Assembly: GCA_900545315.1 (NCBI GenBank) | Contig: UQYM01000001.1 | Coordinates: forward strand, 1-64,000 | From: an uncultured Alistipes sp. | Lineage (GTDB): Bacteria; Bacteroidota; Bacteroidia; Bacteroidales; Rikenellaceae | Reading direction: 5' to 3' | DNA: 64,000 nt | Shown: piece by piece, positions 26,787 to 35,063 of the stretch | How the letters are laid out: the number at the start of each line of letters is the position of its first letter | How positions within the stretch are numbered: position 1 is the stretch's first letter | Made by a program: the position numbers and the translations under genes | Notes under the pieces: model-generated | Told to the model about the DNA's origin: nothing | Databases searched by the model: none | The model's input: the letters and a program-made list of their open reading frames with translations, nothing else

Positions 26787-26806
26787 TTGTTGTAAGCGTG
26801 AGTGAA

Positions 26807-27073
26807 TTACGGTTTTTTGTGTCTTTTGGCACTTTCGGTTTCGAACTCCTGTTGGTCGAATTTGGCAGCGAGGATTGCTTTGGCAGCCTCGGCGTCCTTT
26901 TCAGCCACGACCAGCTTGATTTCCAACCACTCGTTTTGCATAGGCATAATGTCGAATGCCGTTTCGTTGATCAGTTCGCATTCGATACCGTTGCTGGCCA
27001 AAAGTGTTTGGTAAATCATGGCCTCTCCAGCGTTCGTGAACTTGTTGACAACAACTACTTTCGATTTGTCCAT
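26807..27073 (-). CDS. DUF2007-domain protein
   Basis: An 88-residue protein matching DUF2007, described as a putative prokaryotic signal-transducing protein. The fold starts VVVNKFTNAGEAMIYQTLLASNGIECELI, then ENTAFDI-like NETAFDIMPMQNEWLEIKLVVAEKDAEAAKAIL. The last 15 residues are charged (KRHKKP). ATG 27073 is used because the upstream extension of the frame has no similarity. It is convergent with the DHS-like gene; its role is unknown. Confidence 0.8.
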   Translation of the reverse strand: MDKSKVVVVNKFTNAGEAMIYQTLLASNGIECELINETAFDIMPMQNEWLEIKLVVAEKDAEAAKAILAAKFDQQEFETESAKRHKKP

Positions 27074-27223
27074 AGCGTGTAAATTTAGTGTGGTTCTTCT
27101 AATGACAAGATAGGTTTTCTTGAGCAGATTAGCAATTTTTGGGCCCAATTTTCACGCAAAACTTGCTAAGTATCGGCTGAGCGGAGAGTTACCTTTCGGA
27201 GTGTAAATTTCGCCACACAGGAA

Positions 27224-27254
27224 TTTGGGAAAGTATCCGGTTTTGTTATCTTTG
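27224..27254 (+). promoter_or_regulatory. dnaE promoter
   Basis: TTTG at 27224-27227 and TATCTTTG at 27247-27254, spacer 19 nt: a full match to the Bacteroidetes consensus, 25 nt upstream of the dnaE ATG. Confidence 0.8.
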
Positions 27255-27279
27255 CTAAGGAATTAGGAAAGGATGTCTT

Positions 27280-30200
27280 ATGAGTCAATTTGTTCATCTT
27301 CACGTACATACGCAATATTCGATTCTGGATGGAGCCTCGGCCATCAAACCGCTTCTGAAGCGGGCCAATGCACTTGGTATGACGGCACTCGCCATTACCG
27401 ACCACGGCAATATGTTCGGAGTGAAAGAGTTTCACGATGCAGCGGTCAAAGAGGGGGTCAAACCGATTTTGGGTTGTGAGGTGTATGTCGCAACGGGCAG
27501 CCGTTTTGACAAAAAACGGGGACGTGAAGATCGGGGACATCACCTGATTCTTCTGGCCAAAAACAAGACCGGTTACCATAATTTGGCCAAGATGGTCTCT
27601 TATGCATTTACGGAGGGTTACTACTATCATCCTCGCGTAGATAAGGAGTTGCTGCGCACTTATCACGAAGGAATTATCTGTTGTTCGGCCTGTTTGGGAG
27701 GCGAGTTGCCCCAGGCCATCATGCATGGCGATCGGGCTAAAGCCGAGGCGGTAGTACAGGAATTCAAGGAGATTTTCGGAGACGATTATTACCTTGAGAT
27801 GCAGTTGCATCAATGCGGAGATCCTCGCCGCGATTCCGAGGTGTATGAGAATCAGAAGCGGGTGAATGCTGTCATTCTGGAGCTTGCCGCAAAGTATGGA
27901 ATTAAATATATCGCTTCGAACGATGTCCATTTTATCAAGGCAGAGGATGCTGAGGCTCACGATCGGTTGATCTGCCTCAATACCGGAAAAGATTTGGACG
28001 ATCCGACCCGTATGCGATACACCGGGCAGGAGTTTTTGAAGAGTCCGGATGAAATGGCAGCGCTTTTCGCAGAACATCCCGAGGCGTTAGCAACAACCCT
28101 GGAGATTGCCGATAAAGTAGAGGAGTACTCGTTGGAGCACAAGCCGTTGATGCCTAACTTCCCGATTCCGGAAGATTTCCCGATTGAGTTGGAACAACTC
28201 AAGGAGGTAGTTTCTAAGAAGATTAAGGATGAGGCCTTGCTGGCTGAGATTAAACAGGCTGCTTCGCTCGAGGATTTGACAACGACTCATCCGGAGCTGG
28301 CAGAGCCGTTGATGATTGCCAAACAGTTCCTCTATCTGAAGCATTTGAGTTACGAGGGAGCAAAACGGCGTTATGGTGAACTCGATGAACAGATTACCAA
28401 ACGTCTCGAGTATGAACTCTCGACCATTGAGTGGATGGGCTTCCCGGGATACTTTCTTATTGTTTGGGACTATATTCGAGCTGCTCGTGAATTGGGGGTT
28501 TCGGTAGGTCCGGGACGTGGTTCGGCTGCAGGATCCGTAGTTGCCTATACTTTGGGTATTACCAATATCGATCCGATCAAATATGATCTGCTGTTTGAGC
28601 GTTTCCTGAATCCGGACCGTATCTCGCTGCCTGATGTCGATGTCGATTTCGATGAGGACGGACGTGCCGATGTGCTGCACTACGTGGTGGAAAAGTACGG
28701 AAGTAAACGTGTGGCGCAGATCATCACGTTCGGTACGATGGCGCCGAAAGCGGCCATTAAGGATGTGGCTCGCGTGGAGAAACTGCCTCTTTCCGAGAGT
28801 AACCGGCTGACCAAACTGATCCCGGATAAACCAGGAACAACCTTTGAAAAGGCCTTTAAAGAGGTGCCGGAGTTAGTTGCAGAGACCCAATCTGAGAATC
28901 CGTTGATTCGGGATACCCTCAAATATGCTCAGCAATTGGAGGGGTCGATTCGCCAAACCGGAGTACATGCTTGCGGGGTAATCATCGGACAGGATGATTT
29001 GGAAAAGTTTGCTCCGATTGCCATTGCTAAGGATGCCGAACTGAATGTCGTACAGTTTGAGGGAAAACAGGTCGAGAGTGTCGGTCTGATCAAGATGGAC
29101 TTTTTGGGGTTGAAGACACTCTCGATTATCAAAGATGCATTGGAGAATATTGAGGCGTCGAAAGGAATCAAGTTGGATATAGATTCGATACCGTTGGATG
29201 ATGCGGCAACTTACGACTTGTATAGTCGAGGCGAAACTACCGGTTTGTTCCAGTTCGAGTCCCCGGGTATGAAAAAATATTTGCGCAGTCTGAAACCCAA
29301 CCGATTCGAGGACCTGATTGCCATGAATGCCTTGTATCGTCCGGGCCCGATGGAGTATATCCCTTCGTTTATTGCCCGTAAGTTCGGACGCGAAGAGGTG
29401 ACCTACGATATTCCCGATATGGAGGAGTATCTGAAGGATACCTACGGGATTACGGTGTACCAGGAGCAGGTGATGTTGCTGTCGCAGAAGCTGGCCGGTT
29501 TTACGGGAGGTCAAGCCGATACATTGCGTAAAGCAATGGGTAAGAAGAAAAAGGATGTGCTGGATAAGATGAAGCCTCAATTTATTGAGGGCGCCAAGAA
29601 AAATGGACACGACCCTGCCATCTGTGAAAAGATTTGGGGCGACTGGGAGGCATTTGCTTCGTACGCCTTCAATAAATCGCACTCGACCTGTTACGCTTAC
29701 GTTTCGTACCAGACCGCATACCTGAAAGCCCACTATCCTGCCGAATTTATGGCGGCGTTGTTGAGCCGTAACCTTTCCGATATTAAGAAGATCAGCTTCT
29801 TTATGGATGAGTGTAAACGGATGGGTCTGTCGGTACTTGGTCCGGACGTCAATTACAGTAAGAGCCGCTTTTCGGTCGATGAAGGGGGAAATGTCCGCTT
29901 CGGTTTGGCCGCAATCAAGGGGGTAGGTGAGGCTGCCGTGAAGGATATTGTCGAGAGCCGCCAACGGGATGGCAAGTTCAAGTCAATTTACGATTTCATG
30001 GAACGGGTGAACTTGCAGGCCGTAAACCGTAAAACTCTTGAAAATCTGGTTTTGGGTGGAGCCTTTGATACCATTAGTGACCTGCCCCGGAGCGCCTATT
30101 TTGCGCCTGATGGTCGGGAGGGCTCGTTCCTTGAGGCACTGATCCGATACGGGAACCGCGTCCAAAGTGAAAAGGCCAATGTTCAGCAGAGTCTGTTCGG

Positions 30201-30903
30201 AGGTGGAGGCGGTGAGGCTGAAATCCAGAAACCGGAGCCGCTGCCGCACGAACCCTGGACCCAGATCGAGACCCTGAACAAGGAGCGTGATGTAATTGGT
30301 ATATATCTTTCATCGCATCCGTTGGACAACTTTTCGGTGATTATTCGTCACTATTGCCATACAAGTCTGGGGGAGCTGCAAGATCTCTCTGCGATGAAGA
30401 ACAAGGATTTTACCGTTGCAGGTATGGTTACCGCCGTACAGCACCTCACCACCAAAACAGGCAAACCTTACGGGCGTTTTACTGTGGAGGATTACAACAG
30501 TTCGCATGAATTTACGCTGTTCAGTAAAAAATATGAGACCTTCCGGCAATATCTGTATGAGGGATATTATCTGTTGATCCGTGGCAGAGTTCAGGAGCGC
30601 CCCTACAATCCGAATGAGCTGGAGTGTACCATCAACTCGATGATGCAGTTGGCTGAGGCGCAGGAGACCCTGATTCGCGAGTTAACCATTGCTTTGCCAG
30701 TGGCGGATCTGACGGACGACATAGTTACCCAACTCAAAACGACTGTTGCCGAAAATAAGGGTAATGTGACGTTGCGCGTGAAGGTGGTCGATCCACAGGC
30801 CGATGTGGCAGTAAATTTGTACTCCAAAACTCTGAAGGTGGGCATGACCCCCGATATGGTGCGCTTCCTCGATGATAATGCGCTGCGCTATACATTGATG
30901 TAG
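27280..30903 (+). CDS. dnaE: DNA polymerase III alpha subunit
   Basis: A 1207-residue C-family replicative polymerase. The N-terminal PHP domain has HLHVHTQYSILDGA and AITDHGNMFG. The polymerase core has VGPGRGSAAGSVVAY, the catalytic aspartates in LPDVDVDFDEDGR, RQTGVHACGVII, ETTGLFQFESPGMK and LYRPGPMEYIPSFI. The helix-hairpin-helix region (FGLAAIKGVGEAAV) and OB fold (DFTVAGMVTAV to HEFTLFSKKYETF) follow. Its length fits DnaE, not the exonuclease-containing PolC. It has its own promoter and no close downstream partner. Confidence 0.97.
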   Translation: MSQFVHLHVHTQYSILDGASAIKPLLKRANALGMTALAITDHGNMFGVKEFHDAAVKEGVKPILGCEVYVATGSRFDKKRGREDRGHHLILLAKNKTGYHNLAKMVSYAFTEGYYYHPRVDKELLRTYHEGIICCSACLGGELPQAIMHGDRAKAEAVVQEFKEIFGDDYYLEMQLHQCGDPRRDSEVYENQKRVNAVILELAAKYGIKYIASNDVHFIKAEDAEAHDRLICLNTGKDLDDPTRMRYTGQEFLKSPDEMAALFAEHPEALATTLEIADKVEEYSLEHKPLMPNFPIPEDFPIELEQLKEVVSKKIKDEALLAEIKQAASLEDLTTTHPELAEPLMIAKQFLYLKHLSYEGAKRRYGELDEQITKRLEYELSTIEWMGFPGYFLIVWDYIRAARELGVSVGPGRGSAAGSVVAYTLGITNIDPIKYDLLFERFLNPDRISLPDVDVDFDEDGRADVLHYVVEKYGSKRVAQIITFGTMAPKAAIKDVARVEKLPLSESNRLTKLIPDKPGTTFEKAFKEVPELVAETQSENPLIRDTLKYAQQLEGSIRQTGVHACGVIIGQDDLEKFAPIAIAKDAELNVVQFEGKQVESVGLIKMDFLGLKTLSIIKDALENIEASKGIKLDIDSIPLDDAATYDLYSRGETTGLFQFESPGMKKYLRSLKPNRFEDLIAMNALYRPGPMEYIPSFIARKFGREEVTYDIPDMEEYLKDTYGITVYQEQVMLLSQKLAGFTGGQADTLRKAMGKKKKDVLDKMKPQFIEGAKKNGHDPAICEKIWGDWEAFASYAFNKSHSTCYAYVSYQTAYLKAHYPAEFMAALLSRNLSDIKKISFFMDECKRMGLSVLGPDVNYSKSRFSVDEGGNVRFGLAAIKGVGEAAVKDIVESRQRDGKFKSIYDFMERVNLQAVNRKTLENLVLGGAFDTISDLPRSAYFAPDGREGSFLEALIRYGNRVQSEKANVQQSLFGGGGGEAEIQKPEPLPHEPWTQIETLNKERDVIGIYLSSHPLDNFSVIIRHYCHTSLGELQDLSAMKNKDFTVAGMVTAVQHLTTKTGKPYGRFTVEDYNSSHEFTLFSKKYETFRQYLYEGYYLLIRGRVQERPYNPNELECTINSMMQLAEAQETLIRELTIALPVADLTDDIVTQLKTTVAENKGNVTLRVKVVDPQADVAVNLYSKTLKVGMTPDMVRFLDDNALRYTLM

Positions 30904-31188
30904 GTGCGTTTGAGGTGGGCATTGTTCTGGTCGTCCATAACCAAGTTGTCTATTGGTGCAGGACAGAAGAGGCGGATCACGTCGAAGCATAAAGCACGAC
31001 GTGGACTGGCTGTGTGCCTGGCCTGCTAACGTTGAGGAGAGTAGTGGATAGCCGGGAGGAGTAGGCGGAGCGGTTCGGACCAAGAATGTTAACAATACGT
31101 TGATCTTTTTCGCTGGGAACCGTTCAGGATATGCTGACTTATTCTCATTTTTGTGAAAAGAAAATCTCAAATTAAAACAGTATAAATT

Positions 31189-31503
31189 ATGGCACTTAGT
31201 ATAACATCTGCTAACTATCAGGAGGTTATTGATTCAGGTAAACCGGTAGTAATCGATTTTTGGGCTGAATGGTGTGGCCCTTGCCGCATGGTGGCTCCGA
31301 TTATCGATGAGTTGGCTGCCGAATACGAAGGCAAGGTGATTATCGGTAAATGCGATGTGGACGAAAATGACGCTCTAGCCGTGAAGTTCGGCATTCGCAA
31401 CATTCCGACCGTTATTTTCCTCAAGAATGGCGAGGTGGTTGACAAACAGGTCGGTGCAGGACCTCGCAATATCTTCGAGGACAAGATCGCTAAACTGCTC
31501 TAA
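31189..31503 (+). CDS. trxA: thioredoxin
   Basis: A 104-residue cytosolic thioredoxin, a general protein-disulfide reductant. The active site is WAEWCGPCRM near residue 27, with the cis-Pro segment RNIPTVIFLKNGE near 72 and the following VGAGPRNIFEDKI helix. There is no signal peptide. 285 nt separate it from dnaE; a clean -7 box is not obvious. It ends convergent to cvfB with a shared terminator. Confidence 0.95.
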   Translation: MALSITSANYQEVIDSGKPVVIDFWAEWCGPCRMVAPIIDELAAEYEGKVIIGKCDVDENDALAVKFGIRNIPTVIFLKNGEVVDKQVGAGPRNIFEDKIAKLL

Positions 31504-31636
31504 TAGATCTCGACGGAAGCAGGCCGCTTTAGAGGCAATGGCGACGTCAGGTAAGTTTATTGTATTTGTTCAGTAAGTCATGGCTGTTTGAGTGGTCCTT
31601 CTCCGAAAAAGAGCGTACGTTTGCATAAGAAAAAGG

Positions 31637-31667
31637 AAAGAGGCATGAGATGATCATGCCTCTTTTT
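31637..31667. terminator. bidirectional terminator between trxA and cvfB
   Basis: 12-bp stem AAAGAGGCATGA / TCATGCCTCTTT with loop GATGA and a T tract on the plus side at 31663-31667. The A-rich left flank provides a T tract for the minus strand. Confidence 0.85.
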
Positions 31668-31724
31668 ATATAATAATGTGTTGTCTGGACATAATCTTGT
31701 CTGGAGAAGACTCTGAAGTAAAGC

Positions 31725-32567
31725 CTATTCTTCGCCGATGAGTGTGATTTTGTCCCGCAATAGGGCAATGCGTCCCTGTTTCATTAGCATGCCTACGCAA
31801 CGTTTGAAAACTTTCTTGCTCATACCGGTCAGTTCAGCAATTTGTTGAGGAGTGCTGGCATCGCACAGCGGTAAACTTCCCCGGTTTTGGTGGAGCAGTT
31901 CGAGCAGTTTCGTGGCCGAACGTTTCACCTCATCATAGCCCTGTTTCTGTAAAGTGACATCGACACGATTCTCCTCTGTGATTCGGGAAACGTAGCCTTG
32001 CAGACGATCGCCGATCGCAATGGGACGGAACAACTGGTTGTGGTACAGCATCCCCCAATGGCGGTTTTCTATGATGACACGGTATCCGATCTCGTTGCGG
32101 TTGGCCACCAGCAGAGCCACCTCCTGATGCGGTTTGATCGTGAGCTGTCGGTTGTTAATAAAACCGTTCAACAGCATGGTGGCGACCACACGCCCTGTCA
32201 CGTTGTCGTTGTATAGGTAGACAATGTAACTTCGGCCGGCTTCGACTCTCCCTTGCATATTCCGATTCGGCAAAAAAAGATCCTTGGCTTTTAACCCCCA
32301 ATCGAGAAATGCCCCGTGAATCGTTTTATCGACGACACGCAGATAGGCAGCCTCTCCCACCGTAGCAAGCGGGTGGTCTTTCGTGGCAACCAGACGATCC
32401 TCGGAGTCGCAGTACACAAATACATCGATCAGATCGTCCACTTTGTCCTCCATCGACACGTATCGGTTGGGCAGCAACACTTCGTTGCCCTCTTCGTCTG
32501 CGAGGTAGAGTCCGAAGTTGGAGATGCGGTTGACCCGCAGAGTGTAGTAATGGCCGGCAGTCAGCAT
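31725..32567 (-). CDS. CvfB-like S1 RNA-binding protein
   Basis: A 280-residue protein resembling CvfB/YitL: several S1-type OB folds (RVNRISNFGLYLADEEGNEVLLPNRYV; AYLRVVDKTIHGAFLDWGLKAKDLFLP; GYVSRITEENRVDVTLQK) and a C-terminal winged helix (DASTPQQIAELTGMSKKVFKRCVGMLMKQGRI). In Staphylococcus CvfB affects virulence gene expression; the function in Bacteroidetes is unknown but RNA binding is likely. A TACCTTTG -7 box lies about 75 nt upstream. Confidence 0.9.
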   Translation of the reverse strand: MLTAGHYYTLRVNRISNFGLYLADEEGNEVLLPNRYVSMEDKVDDLIDVFVYCDSEDRLVATKDHPLATVGEAAYLRVVDKTIHGAFLDWGLKAKDLFLPNRNMQGRVEAGRSYIVYLYNDNVTGRVVATMLLNGFINNRQLTIKPHQEVALLVANRNEIGYRVIIENRHWGMLYHNQLFRPIAIGDRLQGYVSRITEENRVDVTLQKQGYDEVKRSATKLLELLHQNRGSLPLCDASTPQQIAELTGMSKKVFKRCVGMLMKQGRIALLRDKITLIGEE

Positions 32568-32641
32568 GATGAAAATATTTCGAGATGGTTCTATACGTTC
32601 TCTTCTGCAACGTTAAGCTGTCAAGAGATGATGTCTCGATA

Positions 32642-32649
32642 CAAAGGTA
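32642..32649 (-). promoter_or_regulatory. cvfB-like gene -7 box
   Basis: The minus strand reads TACCTTTG, a full TAnnTTTG match, 74 nt upstream of the ATG. No convincing -33 element is seen. Confidence 0.45.
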
Positions 32650-32691
32650 CGAAAAACTGTGGGTCACAGCGAATGGTTATGGATAAAAGCC

Positions 32692-32699
32692 TATTTTTG
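32692..32699 (+). promoter_or_regulatory. -7 box of the broken amidohydrolase gene
   Basis: TATTTTTG matches TAnnTTTG, 20 nt before the ATG at 32720. This suggests the disrupted gene is still transcribed. Confidence 0.45.
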
Positions 32700-32719
32700 T
32701 ATAAATCGTGAATTTCCAA

Positions 32720-33565
32720 ATGAAGACAAATCTGAAATTGGCGCTGCTACAGATGGATTGTCAGTGGGAAGACCGTACTGCCAATCTGAAACATGCCGAC
32801 TCGCTGCTGAATCTGGTCGATGCCGATTTGGTAGTATTGCCCGAGATGTTTGCAACGGGTTTTAGCATGCAACCGGAACGTGTGGCTGAGTCGATGTCCG
32901 GCCCCTCGGTAGAGTGGATGCAGCAAGAGGCTGCGAAACGTCAGATCGCATTGGTTGGAAGCCTGGCTATACGTGAATTGGTGAACGAGAGTACCTGTTG
33001 TTTCAATCGTCTCGTTTTTGCCTTTCCCGATGGTAAGATCTGTTGGTACGACAAACGCCATCTGTTTCGTATGGGGGGCGAAAACGAGCATTACCAACCC
33101 GGAGCAGAACGTCTGGTCGTAGAGTATTTAGGGTGGAGGATCTGTCCGCTGGTTTGTTACGATCTGCGATTCCCGGTCTGATCACGTAACGGGGACGATT
33201 ATGACCTGCTGTTGTATGTGGCCAACTGGCCAGCTCCTCGCCGTAAAGTGTGGAATACGTTGTTGGAGGCTCGAGCCATAGAGAATCTCTGTTATGTAGC
33301 CGGGGTAAATCGCGTTGGGAAAGATCCGTTAACTACCTATGTTGGAGACTCGGTGATTGTAGATTACAAAGGCAACCCAATAGCGCAGGCTGAGCAGCGT
33401 CGAGAAGGAGGCGTTGAATCGGTATCAGCTGGATCATCCATTGCACCCATTGCTTTCCAAGTTGGGGAGGCTGTTGTGCAAGCTCAACTGGATTTGGAGG
33501 CTTTACGGACATTTCGCACTAAATTCCCGGCACATCTTGATGCAGACGCATTTCGGTTGGAGTAG
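32720..33565 (+). pseudogene. nitrilase-superfamily amidohydrolase (omega-amidase-like) interrupted by one in-frame TGA
   Basis: Two same-frame pieces (to 33181 and from 33182) together form one ~281-residue carbon-nitrogen hydrolase. The catalytic Glu (VVLPEMFATGF), Lys (YDKRHLFRM) and Cys (LVCYDLRFPV) all lie in the first piece. At 33179-33181 TGA stands where the family has Trp (RFPVW, then SRNGDDYDLLLYVANWP continues in frame). The second piece carries the rest of the fold: EARAIENLCYVAGVNRVGKD and YVGDSVIVDYKG. A single G-to-A change would restore the frame. The family hydrolyses omega-amides such as 2-oxoglutaramate. It may be a recent pseudogene, a sequencing error or, less likely, read through. 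A promoter-like -7 box precedes it. Confidence 0.85.
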
Positions 33566-34152
33566 AGAGCCGACCCTATTTGAAAGTTGTCGCTGCTTTG
33601 GTGTTGATTTTGAAAATTATATGAGGCGAGTTGAATATGGAGTGCTACCTTGCTATTCAAGCGTTTAATCCCATATGACATGCTGTCCCCTTAGCGTTTT
33701 GGGGTAGAGGCGTGCTCAAAATTTCAACGCGAGATTTCAAAATTTTTAGGCATCTTGATTTTGGGCTCATCTTGCTTCATAAAAGGTGAAAACTCCCGAC
33801 GTCTCTCCTTGCATAGGATGGGATCGGTGATCCTGGCAATTTCTTTGGGGTGACTTCGGGGTCCTTGGTATGCCGATCTGTGCCCGATTCACGATACTCC
33901 ACCGTGTGTGAATATTTTGTGCCGTTATGTTGGGTGGTTTTGTTCGTTCTCGCTCTGTTTTGTTTTGTGCGCTTTATCGTTCACTTCGTGATGTATGACT
34001 GCGTTTCCGTGCTCTCTGGGAAAATCAGGATTTGTGACTATGTGGAGAGCAATCGGCAAGTGTGGCCAACCTGTCGCGGTAGAGATCAAGATACGTGCAT
34101 GTTGATAGAATATTTCGTATCTTTGTACGTTTCTCTGAAAAACAGCAGATCC
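33566..34152. other. gene-poor interval upstream of the lytic transglycosylase
   Basis: 587 bases without a recognised gene or RNA. An open frame from 33850 runs into the transglycosylase gene, but its N-terminal extension is Cys/Val/Phe-rich without family similarity and the promoter at 34116 makes it untranslated. I see no tRNA or strong terminator. Confidence 0.55.
34116..34123 (+). promoter_or_regulatory. -7 box of the transglycosylase-uvrA operon
   Basis: TATCTTTG, a full -7 match, 29 nt before the ATG at 34153. No TTTG is found at the ideal spacing upstream. Confidence 0.55.
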
Positions 34153-35058
34153 ATGAAATTGCCCCTATTTTTATGTGCGTTGGCCGTATCGGTAGTTGCT
34201 TGTGCACAAACTCCATCCGATACATTGGGTGTGTCGGTCCATAATGGTTTTGCTCAAGTCGAGGTGCCGCCACTGCCTGCGAGACTCGACTTTGCCGGGG
34301 AACCTGTTCCAATGCAAAATCAGGATACACGTGAAAGTTTGATGCGTGAAATGTTGACGACGTTTTATATGCACTCTCGGACGTTGCAGACTATTTTGGC
34401 ATCCGAACGCTATTTTGCAGTAATTGAACCGATCCTGGCAAAATATGGTGTACCCGACGATTTTAAGTACCTCTGTATGGCGGAGAGTGGCCTGAATCCT
34501 GAGGCGCGTTCGGGGGCTGGTGCCGGGGGCTTGTGGCAACTGATGCCGGCATACGCCAAATCAGCCGGTCTGCTGGTTGGGGATGAGGTGGATGAACGTT
34601 ATCACATCGAAAAATCAACCGAAGCCGCTTGCCGTTATTTGATCGATGCCAAACGACGATTGGGAAGTTGGACTTTGGCTGCAGCAGCCTTCAATGCTGG
34701 GGTGGCTGGGGTGTCCCGTCGCTTGGAGAAGCAGGGCGTTGAATCCTATTATGATCTTTTTTTGCCCAATGAGACGTTACGCTATGTCTTCCGGGTGCTC
34801 TCATTCAAGCTGTTGATGTCCGATCCGGCTGCATACGGCTACAAAATTGATAAGAAAGAGTATTATCCCTTGTTGCCAGCCTATGAGGAGGTGACTGTTG
34901 ATGACCCTGAAATCGATTGGGCTGCTTTTGCCCGTGAGCACGGCACACATTACAAGCAGATTCGACAGTTGAATCCCTGGATTCGGGATTACGATCATGC
35001 CAACAAAGCGGGACGAAGCTATACGGTTAAGATTCCCCAAGGTTCAGCTCGTAAATAA
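34153..35058 (+). CDS. lytic murein transglycosylase (SLT domain, MltD-like)
   Basis: A 301-residue secreted protein with a signal peptide (MKLPLFLCALAVSVVACAQ). VVACAQ may be a lipobox, so it could be a lipoprotein. The SLT domain has the catalytic Glu111 in MAESGLNPEARSGAGAGGLWQLMP and the AAAAFNAGVAGVSRRLE motif, with YVFRVLSFKLL after it. The C-terminal ~40 residues (YKQIRQLNPWIRD to YTVKIPQG) resemble a LysM repeat. It cleaves glycan strands forming 1,6-anhydro-muramic ends. It ends 5 nt before uvrA, so both are on one transcript. Confidence 0.92.
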   Translation: MKLPLFLCALAVSVVACAQTPSDTLGVSVHNGFAQVEVPPLPARLDFAGEPVPMQNQDTRESLMREMLTTFYMHSRTLQTILASERYFAVIEPILAKYGVPDDFKYLCMAESGLNPEARSGAGAGGLWQLMPAYAKSAGLLVGDEVDERYHIEKSTEAACRYLIDAKRRLGSWTLAAAAFNAGVAGVSRRLEKQGVESYYDLFLPNETLRYVFRVLSFKLLMSDPAAYGYKIDKKEYYPLLPAYEEVTVDDPEIDWAAFAREHGTHYKQIRQLNPWIRDYDHANKAGRSYTVKIPQGSARK

Positions 35059-35063
35059 ATTCC

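Noticed and set aside
33850..34152. N-terminal extension of the lytic transglycosylase frame
   Set aside because: The signal peptide starts at 34153 and a -7 box lies at 34116, so the extension is upstream of transcription.
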